From UBA4416 sp943362175 (GTDB lineage: Bacteria; Bacteroidota; Bacteroidia; B-17B0; Aurantibacillaceae): a DNA stretch of 64,000 bases. The first letter of the stretch is position 1, and every line of letters begins with the position of its first letter. The stretch covers positions 62,001-126,000 of the forward strand of contig CALRIU020000013.1 of assembly GCA_943362175.1 (NCBI GenBank), written 5' to 3'. The notes beneath the pieces are model-generated. The model had not been told where the DNA came from. It made no database searches and saw only the letters and a list, made by a program, of their open reading frames with translations. The position numbers and the translations under genes are program-made. Of the stretch, positions 1-6,358 are shown in pieces.

Positions 1-867
1 TACTACCTCGCCTTCGCTGTTGCGCGTCATGGCGCCGTAACGCGTGGCATGGCCATAACCGATGGTTGCCACATTGCGCATCAGCACCGGAATGCCGTTT
101 GCATTATTTTTAACAACGATGCGCTCAATATCCTCCAGGCTTCCGATCAGTCCTTCGCTGCGGATAAAATAGGCATTCGGTTTTTTATCGATGTAGGCGC
201 CTCCCGTGTTCTGGTTGTTTTTTTGAAGTGCTGTGAAGACCTCGTCGATGCTGATGTTCATCCCCCGGAGCTTATCGGGGTCGAGGGCAATCTCATATTG
301 CTTCAGGTAGCCGCCGAAGCTGCTGATGTCGGCCACTCCCTCGGTTCCCAGAAGCTGGCGCCGGACAATCCAGTCCTGGATGGTGCGCAGCTCCATGGTC
401 GAATAGTTTTTTTCATAGCCTTTTTTGGTATGGATCACATATTGGTAAATTTCTCCCAGGCCCGTGGTAAGCGGTGCCAGTTCAGGCATGCCCACTCCGG
501 CGGGGATCAGCGTTTTGGCTTCGGTCAGGCGCTCGTTCACCTGCTGCCGCGCCCAATACACATCCACGTGTTCCTTGAATACAATCGTAACGACCGAAAG
601 ACCGAAACGGGAGAATGACCTGACCTCTTCAATACCGGGAATGGTAGCCATGGTTTGCTCCACCGGGAAGGTCACGAGGCGTTCGATCTCCTGCGCCGCC
701 AGCGAAGGAGAAACGGTAATGACCTGTACCTGGTTGTTGGTAATATCGGGAACGGCATCAATGGGCAGCTGCCTCAGAGAATAGGTTCCCCAGATGATGA
801 GGGCCAGCGTGAACAGCCCTATCACCAGTTTGTTTTTAATAGAAAAGTGAATAACCTTATCTAACAT
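1..867 (-). CDS. Heavy-metal efflux RND transporter permease (CusA/CzcA type), N-terminal part
   Basis: The gene runs off the left edge: 289 codons are visible from an ATG at 867 with no stop. Residues 1-30 hold a short cytoplasmic start and the first transmembrane helix (LVIGLFTLALIIWGTYSLRQ). This is followed by the hallmark PIDAVPDITNNQVQV and FPVEQTMATIPG segments of the heavy-metal (HME) RND family, leading into the periplasmic porter domain. These pumps sit in the inner membrane and export metal cations through a membrane-fusion protein and outer-membrane channel. Its partners would lie beyond the left edge. The small exported Cys/His-rich protein just upstream on the same strand is probably co-transcribed. 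Copper/silver versus cobalt/zinc/cadmium specificity cannot be told from this fragment, so no symbol is given. Confidence 0.93.
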   Translation of the reverse strand, partial: MLDKVIHFSIKNKLVIGLFTLALIIWGTYSLRQLPIDAVPDITNNQVQVITVSPSLAAQEIERLVTFPVEQTMATIPGIEEVRSFSRFGLSVVTIVFKEHVDVYWARQQVNERLTEAKTLIPAGVGMPELAPLTTGLGEIYQYVIHTKKGYEKNYSTMELRTIQDWIVRRQLLGTEGVADISSFGGYLKQYEIALDPDKLRGMNISIDEVFTALQKNNQNTGGAYIDKKPNAYFIRSEGLIGSLEDIERIVVKNNANGIPVLMRNVATIGYGHATRYGAMTRNSEGEVV

Positions 868-995
868 AACTTATGGGATTAATGCTTTACGGACGAGCCC
901 TGCGCAACGATGTCATGCAGGCGGACGTAAAGCGGTAAATAAATGGCAGAAACACAAGGGACAGAAATGTCCGCCTTCAATCGGGTGAAGGAAGC

Positions 996-1394
996 TTAAG
1001 CGAATTTTGGCGGTTGCCAGACAGGTGTGGAGCTGATACTGAAAATCTTATCGTTCTCGGTGGTATAGCTTTTGGTAATGGCCGTTACAAAGCCAAAATC
1101 AATGGTCCCGGTAGAAGGGATAAAAGCCAGCACCGGCGCATGAGCGCTCATACAGCAGTTATTGCAATGTTTAAAAGGGAGGTTGCAATCGCCGTCTTCC
1201 CCACGGTGTTCGTCTTTGAAGTGATTGCCGGAATAGTGCAGAACCAGGTAATCGATAAAATTACGTTTGTCGTGGTGCTCGTGCGAATGGTGGTAGTAAT
1301 GTGTGAACAGCTTAGGCAGCTTGATAAACTCTTCTGCAAACGAATTATTTGTCAGAAACTGCAGCAACAGGAATATGGCTGTGAACTTTTTCAC
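996..1394 (-). CDS. Small exported Cys/His-rich protein (HYC_CC_PP-like)
   Basis: 132 residues starting at a GTG codon (1394). The start is chosen because a typical signal peptide follows at once (KK then FTAIFLLLQFL, probable cleavage after FA near residue 20) and an in-frame stop lies two codons upstream. The mature part is rich in His (HYYHHSHEHH, residues 32-41) and has a Cys cluster, HCNNCC, near residue 76. It ends in a PP-containing tail (WQPPKFA). This layout resembles the small Bacteroidota secreted family known as HYC_CC_PP, often found next to efflux genes. It precedes the CusA/CzcA-type gene by 128 bp on the same strand. Metal binding in the periplasm is an inference from composition and context; no enzymatic motif is visible. 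Confidence 0.7.
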   Translation of the reverse strand: MKKFTAIFLLLQFLTNNSFAEEFIKLPKLFTHYYHHSHEHHDKRNFIDYLVLHYSGNHFKDEHRGEDGDCNLPFKHCNNCCMSAHAPVLAFIPSTGTIDFGFVTAITKSYTTENDKIFSISSTPVWQPPKFA

Positions 1395-1398
1395 AGAT

Positions 1399-1406
1399 CA
1401 AATATA
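1399..1406 (-). promoter_or_regulatory. Candidate -7 promoter box for the small exported protein
   Basis: On the minus strand the sequence reads TATATTTG, an exact match to the Bacteroidota -7 consensus TAnnTTTG. TTTG-like elements lie about 17 bp further upstream (near 1424-1428). The box ends only about 5 nt before the GTG at 1394, so if it is used the transcript would be leaderless or nearly so. No Shine-Dalgarno sequence is present. Confidence 0.4.
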
Positions 1407-1464
1407 GGGAATTTTACAAAACGCAAATGCAAAGATGAATGAGATTCTTTTCTTTTAAAGATTT

Positions 1465-1586
1465 TTGGGTGTGCCCCTGGCGGGTCAGGCTTTTCGTTCC
1501 AATCTTTTTTGCCGGGGTGCTTATACTTTACGGAGGATGGCAACTCACAGACCGGCAAAAAGGATTTCCACTTCAATCCTTCACGC
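1465..1586. repeat. Bacteroidota-type intergenic palindromic repeat
   Basis: The element contains a 15-bp inverted repeat, with left arm AATCTTTTTTGCCGG at 1501-1515 and right arm CCGGCAAAAAGGATT at 1552-1566 (one mismatch), enclosing 36 nt. The flanks read GTGCCCC...GGCGGGTC...GGCTTTTCGTTCC on the left and CTTCAATCCTTCACGC on the right. I recognise this overall shape from repeats scattered between genes in Sphingobacteria/Flavobacteria-type genomes. The inverted repeat is seen directly; family membership is from memory and would be confirmed by multiple genomic copies. Confidence 0.55.
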
Positions 1587-1764
1587 TGATTTGCCCCGGA
1601 GCGATGAGTTTAACTTCATGATGAGCGAATACCGCCGCCCGGGCTCATCGCGCCCATCCGTGCCTGTATGGACGGGGAATCTCACAACACGGCGAGGCAG
1701 GTGTCTAAATTCAAACGGGAGACACGGCAACTCCATTTTCGGACATTCAAGAGAGGACAGGGCA

Positions 1765-2103
1765 TCATGTCCCGATAATCTTCTTCCGGTGCGCCAGCCC
1801 CCAGAAATGCAGCTCGTCCATGACCTTTTCCAGTGACCGGCCGTGGGCTGTGATGTTGTATTCCACGGTTGGCGGAAAGGTATCGTACACATCCCGGGTA
1901 ATCAGCTTATTCTGCTCCAGGTGCTTCAGCTCTTTCGATAGCATCTTATCCGTAATACCTGTTACCTCTTTCGAGATCTCCTTAAAGCGTTTGGGGCCTG
2001 CCGACAGGGCAAACAAGATCAGTAATTTCCATTTGCCTTCCAGCGCTTCCAGCGCATCTTTAATGGAAAGGGCTGTTTTCGGGCATCCGGCTTTACTCAG
2101 CAT
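1765..2103 (-). CDS. HxlR-family winged-helix transcriptional regulator
   Basis: 112 residues, the normal size for the family. The N-terminal Cys7 (AGCPKTALS) followed by LEALEGKWKLLILFAL and then GPKRFKEISKEVTGITDKMLSKELKHLE is the standard HxlR helix-turn-helix layout. The wing is formed around VEYNITAHGRSL (after residue 75). The conserved N-terminal Cys is used in several relatives to sense electrophiles or oxidants by thiol chemistry. The gene diverges from the DoxX-like gene, and three tandem dyads lie between them. This suggests that it controls both itself and its neighbour. It is unlikely to control the synthetase operon, which ends more than 1.4 kb away. Confidence 0.92.
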   Translation of the reverse strand: MLSKAGCPKTALSIKDALEALEGKWKLLILFALSAGPKRFKEISKEVTGITDKMLSKELKHLEQNKLITRDVYDTFPPTVEYNITAHGRSLEKVMDELHFWGLAHRKKIIGT

Positions 2104-2130
2104 GTTCTTTTGTAGTGAAGGTGTGACGTT

Positions 2131-2183
2131 ACTATCCTGTTGGATAGTGCTATCCGATGGGATAGTACTATCATCGGGATAGC
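2131..2183. promoter_or_regulatory. Operator array: three tandem 17-18 bp dyads
   Basis: Three imperfect palindromes abut each other: ACTATCC-N4-GGATAGT (2131-2148), GCTATCC-N4-GGATAGT (2149-2166) and ACTATCA-N3-GGATAGC (2167-2183). They lie in the leader of the HxlR-type gene and just upstream of the DoxX-like promoter box. A dimeric winged-helix regulator binding three adjacent sites is the simplest reading. The regulator-site pairing is inferred from position. Confidence 0.72.
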
Positions 2184-2200
2184 AAAGGTAATTACTTTTG
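2183..2200. promoter_or_regulatory. Back-to-back divergent -7 promoter boxes
   Basis: The plus strand has TACTTTTG at 2193-2200 and the minus strand has TACCTTTG at 2190-2183. Both match the Bacteroidota TAnnTTTG box, and they are separated by two bases. The plus box is 21 nt before the ATG at 2222 of the DoxX-like gene. The minus box would start the HxlR-type transcript near 2178, inside the operator array. No clear -33 TTTG is seen for either. Confidence 0.5.
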
Positions 2201-2221
2201 CATCATCTTAAAAATACATTT

Positions 2222-2632
2222 ATGACAAGCACACAAGCAACACCGAAGGTACTGAACATCAGCCTTTGGATCTTACAGTTCCTTTTAGCAACGACCCTGA
2301 TCTGGGCAGCGCTGATGAAGCTTGGTAAACCGCCCCGGGAGCTGGCGGTGATGTGGCCCTGGGCCGGTGAGGTCTCTCCTGCCCTCGTCAGGCTCACCGG
2401 CATCGCCGACCTCATTGGGGGCCTTGGACTGATCCTTCCTGCCCTGCTCCGCATAAAACCGGTATTGACACCTGTGGCTGCGCTCGGTGTGGTTGGGCTC
2501 ATGATTTGTGCCGGCGTCTTTCACCTCATGAGAGGTGAAGCTTCACAAATCGGCTTTAATAGTGTGGTTGCGGGTATCGCCGCGTTTGTTGCCTGGGGAA
2601 GGTTCAGGAAAGCGCGGCTTGCAAGTCGGTAA
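2222..2632 (+). CDS. DoxX-like integral membrane protein
   Basis: 136 residues from the ATG at 2222. A TTG eight codons upstream is in frame but overlaps the promoter box, so the ATG is preferred. Four hydrophobic segments are visible: roughly residues 12-32 (LWILQFLLATTLIWAALMKL), 57-77 (LTGIADLIGGLGLILPALL), 83-102 and 112-128. The GKPPRELAVMWPWAGEVSPALVR loop and the GIADLIGGLGLILP helix are typical of the DoxX/DoxD-like family. Family members are four-helix membrane proteins of poorly defined function, sometimes linked to oxidative stress or quinone chemistry. It is divergent from, and probably repressed by, the HxlR-type regulator. It converges on the next gene with an 11-bp gap. Confidence 0.82.
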   Translation: MTSTQATPKVLNISLWILQFLLATTLIWAALMKLGKPPRELAVMWPWAGEVSPALVRLTGIADLIGGLGLILPALLRIKPVLTPVAALGVVGLMICAGVFHLMRGEASQIGFNSVVAGIAAFVAWGRFRKARLASR

Positions 2633-2643
2633 ACAAAAAAGGC

Positions 2644-3402
2644 CTACTGCTCATCCATCATAAGCTTAAGCTTGTAACGGTAAAAGCCTGAAAAACGGTC
2701 TTCTTCCTTTACTAATTCCCGGCTTTGCTTGGAGATCCAGAAGCGCTGGTATCCGGCTGGTTTGGCCACGGCATAGTTCAGTACCCAGCAATTTACAGGG
2801 TTTCCGGCAATAGTGAGCACCTCGCTTTTAAGCACTTCATAGATCTCTTCTTTAGGAGTTTCGTAACCCGGCTCATAGAATTTCAGTTTGAAGACGGTAT
2901 GCTCTTTGAATGGCAATAACGGAAAAATCACCAGATCGGAATGCCAGTTCAAAAAAGGTTCGGCCAGGGAGGCATTAAAACTCGCTGTTTCTTTTTGCTT
3001 CTTCGCTTCGGTGATATTCCCTTCGAACGTCACTTCCTTTTTCCGGAAATTAAAATTCTCCGTATAGCCTTTGTGTTTCCACCAGGCGATGTGCTGAATG
3101 CTTTTCAGCGGGTTTTCCTCAAAAAATGTAGAGGCTTTATGAATGACGGTATCCGTTTGCCAGCTTTGATCGACACTGATACAAGGCTCGCCGTCGATCT
3201 GGTCTTTTTGCACCTTGATATTTACAAGTGTTGTATTCTTCAGGAGGCCATCTTTGCCCTCCTTGGTGTACATGAGGTAATTCATGTTTCCATAGTTCAA
3301 ATGCTTCGTGCTTAGATTAGCAGCATCAATTCTGATGGTATCTTTTTTCTGGGCGTTCAGGCTTAAGGAGCCAATTAAAAGGAGTATAAGGTGCGGCCTC
3401 AT
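2644..3402 (-). CDS. Exported protein of unknown function (DUF3108-like)
   Basis: 252 residues with a signal peptide (MRPHLILLLIGSLSLNAQ, cleavage near residue 17). The mature protein alternates short beta-rich stretches, for example TLVNIKVQKDQIDGEPCISV, KKEVTFEGNITEA and VNCWVLNYAVAKPAGYQRFWI. The late ...GYQRFWISKQSRELVKEE segment recalls DUF3108/LolA-like beta-barrel proteins that measure a lipid or glycan ligand. I cannot assign a function. It is a separate transcription unit from the synthetase operon, with 132 bp between them that contain an FNR-like dyad and a weak -7 box. There is no evidence that it takes part in product formation. Confidence 0.6.
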   Translation of the reverse strand: MRPHLILLLIGSLSLNAQKKDTIRIDAANLSTKHLNYGNMNYLMYTKEGKDGLLKNTTLVNIKVQKDQIDGEPCISVDQSWQTDTVIHKASTFFEENPLKSIQHIAWWKHKGYTENFNFRKKEVTFEGNITEAKKQKETASFNASLAEPFLNWHSDLVIFPLLPFKEHTVFKLKFYEPGYETPKEEIYEVLKSEVLTIAGNPVNCWVLNYAVAKPAGYQRFWISKQSRELVKEEDRFSGFYRYKLKLMMDEQ

Positions 3403-3442
3403 GGTTTATCGCTTTGGATGAATCCCCAATAATACAGGCGAT

Positions 3443-3456
3443 TTGATGAAGATCAA
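3443..3456. promoter_or_regulatory. FNR/CRP-family binding site match
   Basis: TTGAT-GAAG-ATCAA matches the classical FNR box TTGATnnnnATCAA exactly. It is embedded in a longer imperfect dyad (3434-3464, ACAGG...CCTGT arms). It lies 41-54 nt upstream of the ATG at 3402. A near-consensus -7 box, TATTATTG, is on the minus strand at 3434-3427. Control of the exported-protein gene by a CRP/FNR-type regulator is inferred. Confidence 0.5.
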
Positions 3457-3534
3457 ATACCTGTGATAAGGTAATTTTAAGTGAATTTACAGCCCGGCAT
3501 CGGCACGCTCCGAACCGTCAGCCGCGGCCCATGT

Positions 3535-4905
3535 TCAGCGACTAATATCCTTGGCAAGCTTACAGGCCTGCAACCTGATTTCTCTCAAGGCGGTGGTTTC
3601 CCATAAAACAGCTTTTCTCATGGGGCCGATACACCATAATCCATCGATAGGCTGGCCGCTTTCATTCATCATTTTTCCATCAGCATCACACAAAATCCCC
3701 AGATTAAGGGCATCAGGAACGATTTTATACTCCTTGATCAGGTTATCGATTACCGGAAATTTTATTTTTCTATAATTACTCTCGGGGCCGGTACAATTTA
3801 TAATCTTATGAAACGATTTCTTTTCCCTGGCATTTCCATTCCGGTAAAGCGTATCAAAACCCAGATTGGTTCTTTTTAGTTCCAGCACCTCTCCTTTAAT
3901 TACGCTTAATTTATCTGAATGTTGTAAATCCGTCAGTAATGTCAGGGATTCTTCCGGTATCCGGTGTCTTGATATTTCCCAAAAAGGCCTTAAGCGCTTC
4001 AGAAAGAGTTTCTTTTCAGATAAATCCCAATAACTCCATATTTCCGGAACATACACCCTCAACGCATCGACAATTAACGACCAGTGGGTATCCGGGTTTG
4101 ACTTGATCGTTTGGCGCACTACTTTCAGGAGATCTAACGGGGAAAGGCGGTAGGGTAAGTTCCATAAGAACTTTTTATCTGAAAAAAAATGGGGGAGCGG
4201 AAGCTTCCCTCTCCTGGATATCATCGTCACTCTTCCTTTAAAGTTACGGATATGTAAGCCTAACACAACATCAATCGCCGTTAATCCTGAACCAATAAGC
4301 AGAATCTCTTCATCTCCGGTTAAATCCCGGTAAATTTCATCTGTCCAGGAATTTGAAAAATAAGCGCCTCCGCTTCTGACCTCGTCTGTAACCGCTGCAA
4401 TATCGCCGGGTGGAAAATTCCCTAAAGCCAAAATAACATGATCTGCAGGATGCTCCATACCGGATGCCATTAAAACTGAATGCCCTCCCGGTTTCTTTAA
4501 AATGCAAACTGCCTCGTCTATAATAATCTGAAACTTTCCGGTATATGAACGGTGGGCTTCTTTCAGTTTTTCGGTTAAATAATCTCCAAATATTTTTCTT
4601 GGAACAAAGGAACGGGGATTGATCTCAGATATCAAATTGCTGTACCGGAACGCATTTACCCGGAGCCATGTCACGAAATCGTCGGGTGCGTCTTCATACA
4701 AAGACATGGAACCGGCAACGACATTTAAAGGCTGGTTAATAAAATCCTGCTGATAGGCCACTCCTCTTCCAAGTTTTTCGGGAACTTTTTCAACTAAAAC
4801 AATTTCCGTCCCATTGTTTAACCCGGCTAAATAAATGGCCACAAGAACGCCTGAAAGGCCTCCTCCTATGATAAACACTTTTTTATTACTGTCTCTTTTT
4901 TCCAA
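3535..4905 (-). CDS. FAD/NAD(P)-binding oxidoreductase (COG4529-like), last gene of the operon
   Basis: 456 residues. The start is a TTG codon: an in-frame stop lies four codons upstream and the first Met comes far into the fold. The N-terminal FAD site is IIGGGLSG (residues 12-19) followed by VEKVPEKLGRGVAY. A second dinucleotide site is LLIGSGLTAIDV (about 201-212), and ALGNFPPG and NCTGPESNY are the usual ATG-like and C-terminal flavin contacts. The layout is that of the NAD_binding_9/COG4529 group, whose members include N-hydroxylases and uncharacterised oxidases. It follows the phosphopantetheinyl transferase gene by 28 bp on the same strand, so it is probably the final tailoring gene of the synthetase operon. 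Its substrate is unknown; oxidation of an amine, alcohol or thiol in the peptide is possible. Confidence 0.8.
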   Translation of the reverse strand: MEKRDSNKKVFIIGGGLSGVLVAIYLAGLNNGTEIVLVEKVPEKLGRGVAYQQDFINQPLNVVAGSMSLYEDAPDDFVTWLRVNAFRYSNLISEINPRSFVPRKIFGDYLTEKLKEAHRSYTGKFQIIIDEAVCILKKPGGHSVLMASGMEHPADHVILALGNFPPGDIAAVTDEVRSGGAYFSNSWTDEIYRDLTGDEEILLIGSGLTAIDVVLGLHIRNFKGRVTMISRRGKLPLPHFFSDKKFLWNLPYRLSPLDLLKVVRQTIKSNPDTHWSLIVDALRVYVPEIWSYWDLSEKKLFLKRLRPFWEISRHRIPEESLTLLTDLQHSDKLSVIKGEVLELKRTNLGFDTLYRNGNAREKKSFHKIINCTGPESNYRKIKFPVIDNLIKEYKIVPDALNLGILCDADGKMMNESGQPIDGLWCIGPMRKAVLWETTALREIRLQACKLAKDISR

Positions 4906-4933
4906 ATTCTGTTTTTATGAGTGTTTCTATTCA

Positions 4934-5623
4934 TCAGGTATTGTTGAACATCTCAGCATTCAAAACATCCCTGTTATATACTTCTGTTAAATGGATCTCT
5001 TTTAAAGATTTATCCCCGTAAAATGGCCTGGCAAGGCTACAGCTGTAGCCTTCGGAAACGCCTAACCTGTCTATTTTCCATGTTTTACCATTTAGCTCGA
5101 CCGTATCCTGCAAACAGCTAAAATGACTCAACCCATCTATAATTCCTGCACCGGTGGCTTTTAAAAGGGCTTCTTTCCTGGTCCAGATCTCAAAAAAACG
5201 CACAGGAGGATTCTCGTCATGTTTAATCAGGCGTTGTTCTTCATCGCTAAAGAAAGATAAGAGCGAGAGAACTTCGGTACTGAGATCAATCATTTCAAGG
5301 TCAATGCCTATCTCATCTGAAAAGTCAGACAAGGCCACGATAACTATTTGCCCTGAATGCGAAATATTAAAACATTTCCAATCCTCTATCAATGGCTTAT
5401 GGTTACCGTTCCGTTTAAAGTTTTTCTCAAAGTCCGTTATTGTGTAGCCTTCCTGTTTATAAAACCTCCATACCAGCAACTTCCCTATAAGGCACAAGAC
5501 CCTGTCGGTGTACTTTACATATTTCAAAACTTCCTTCCTGAATGTACCGGGCAATAGGTCCAAACACACGTCAAAGGATGCTTCGGGAAAATTACGGATA
5601 TTATAATAACAGACCTGCACCAT
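4934..5623 (-). CDS. 4'-phosphopantetheinyl transferase (Sfp type)
   Basis: 229 residues, the usual length of Sfp-type enzymes. The two family signatures are present: GIDLEMI (about residue 115, with the Mg-binding Asp/Glu) and FEIWTRKEALLKATGAG (about 144-160, the W-x-x-KEA-x-x-K motif). It transfers 4'-phosphopantetheine from coenzyme A to the Ser of carrier domains, turning apo-synthetase to holo form. All T and ACP domains encoded upstream in this operon depend on such an enzyme. The start is supported by a good AGGAAG Shine-Dalgarno sequence 6 nt before the ATG, one of the few in the window. It sits 9 bp after the thioesterase gene. Confidence 0.95.
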   Translation of the reverse strand: MVQVCYYNIRNFPEASFDVCLDLLPGTFRKEVLKYVKYTDRVLCLIGKLLVWRFYKQEGYTITDFEKNFKRNGNHKPLIEDWKCFNISHSGQIVIVALSDFSDEIGIDLEMIDLSTEVLSLLSFFSDEEQRLIKHDENPPVRFFEIWTRKEALLKATGAGIIDGLSHFSCLQDTVELNGKTWKIDRLGVSEGYSCSLARPFYGDKSLKEIHLTEVYNRDVLNAEMFNNT

Positions 5624-5632
5624 CGCTGCTTC

Positions 5633-6358
5633 CTAAGTGCTGAGCAAAATTCTATTTTCTATCATTTTTAAGATATCATCCAGAATACCATAAATAAAGA
5701 AATGATCTCCCGGAAACTGTTTTACAGTGACCTGCCCGGTGGTTATTTTTTGCCAGTCCTGCGCTTCTTCAAGTGAAACTTTATCTTCTGTGCCAATCCA
5801 TACATCTATATCCAAATTGATCTTTTCAAACTTGTCATGAATGTACAGGTCGATTGCTTTAAAATCGGACCTGAGGATCGGCAGAAAAAAGTCCAGTAAT
5901 TCCCTGTTCTCAAGGATTTCTTTTGGGCTCCCTCCCATCTCAGTGAGCATATCAATAAAATCAGGATCGGAAAGCAGGTACCTCTTTTTATTGGTGATAT
6001 TATTGGCAATGCTATCGCATCCGCTGATGAATAAGGATAAGGGCATCGGATCGCCATTTTGCTTCAGTTTTTCCGAGACCAGCGCCGCCAGAATCCCCCC
6101 CATGCTGTGGCCATAGATAATATAGTCGCCGGTAATTGAATTTTTTATGGTTCGATACACATCATCACGCAAGGCGTAGGCGTCCTCAATCCGGTCTTCT
6201 TTAATTCTACTGCCTCTTCCGGGCAAGGCAACCGGAACAATTTCCAATGAGCCCGGGCAACGTTTTTTGAATTCAAAAAAAGAATACTCACTACCTCCTG
6301 CAAATGGGATGCAGAACACTTTTATTTTCTTAGTCATATCTGTTTTATTTTTTGTCAA
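5633..6358 (-). CDS. Type II (editing) thioesterase
   Basis: 241 residues, alpha/beta hydrolase of the GrsT/SrfAD type. The N-terminal FCIPFAGGSEYSF, the nucleophile elbow GHSMGG (about residue 104), the acid in WIGTEDKVS and the His in FPGDHFFIY make a complete Ser-Asp-His set. Such free-standing enzymes hydrolyse wrong or stalled acyl groups from carrier domains. The annotated ATG overlaps the 3' end of the NRPS gene by 14 bp. A second ATG, seven codons in (6337), lies 7 bp after that stop and is an equally good start, since the first seven residues (MTKNKTD) are not part of the fold. Translational coupling to the synthetase is likely. Confidence 0.95.
   Translation of the reverse strand: MTKNKTDMTKKIKVFCIPFAGGSEYSFFEFKKRCPGSLEIVPVALPGRGSRIKEDRIEDAYALRDDVYRTIKNSITGDYIIYGHSMGGILAALVSEKLKQNGDPMPLSLFISGCDSIANNITNKKRYLLSDPDFIDMLTEMGGSPKEILENRELLDFFLPILRSDFKAIDLYIHDKFEKINLDIDVWIGTEDKVSLEEAQDWQKITTGQVTVKQFPGDHFFIYGILDDILKMIENRILLST

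Larger units (their letters stand above)
1395..1764. other. Non-coding interval of 370 bp
   Basis: This gap separates the 3' end of the HxlR-type gene from the small exported protein gene, both on the minus strand. It contains the promoter box near 1399-1406 and the repeat element at about 1465-1586. The remaining 1587-1764 shows no convincing reading frame, RNA gene or hairpin; short open frames there lack any recognisable domain. Confidence 0.5.

Noticed and set aside
884..933. Inverted repeat GCTTTACG...CGTAAAGC between the small exported protein and the CusA/CzcA-type gene
   Set aside because: Eight-base arms with a 34-nt loop and no U-run; too weak to call a terminator, attenuator or riboswitch.
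1587..1764. Short open frames between the repeat and the HxlR-type gene
   Set aside because: No start context, signal peptide or conserved motif; composition looks non-coding.
2198..2221. Upstream TTG start for the DoxX-like gene (144 residues)
   Set aside because: It overlaps the -7 promoter box and adds residues not typical of the family; the ATG at 2222 is better placed.
3457..3534. Rho-independent terminator after the last operon gene
   Set aside because: GC-rich sequence is present but I could not draw a stable hairpin followed by a T-run on the minus strand.
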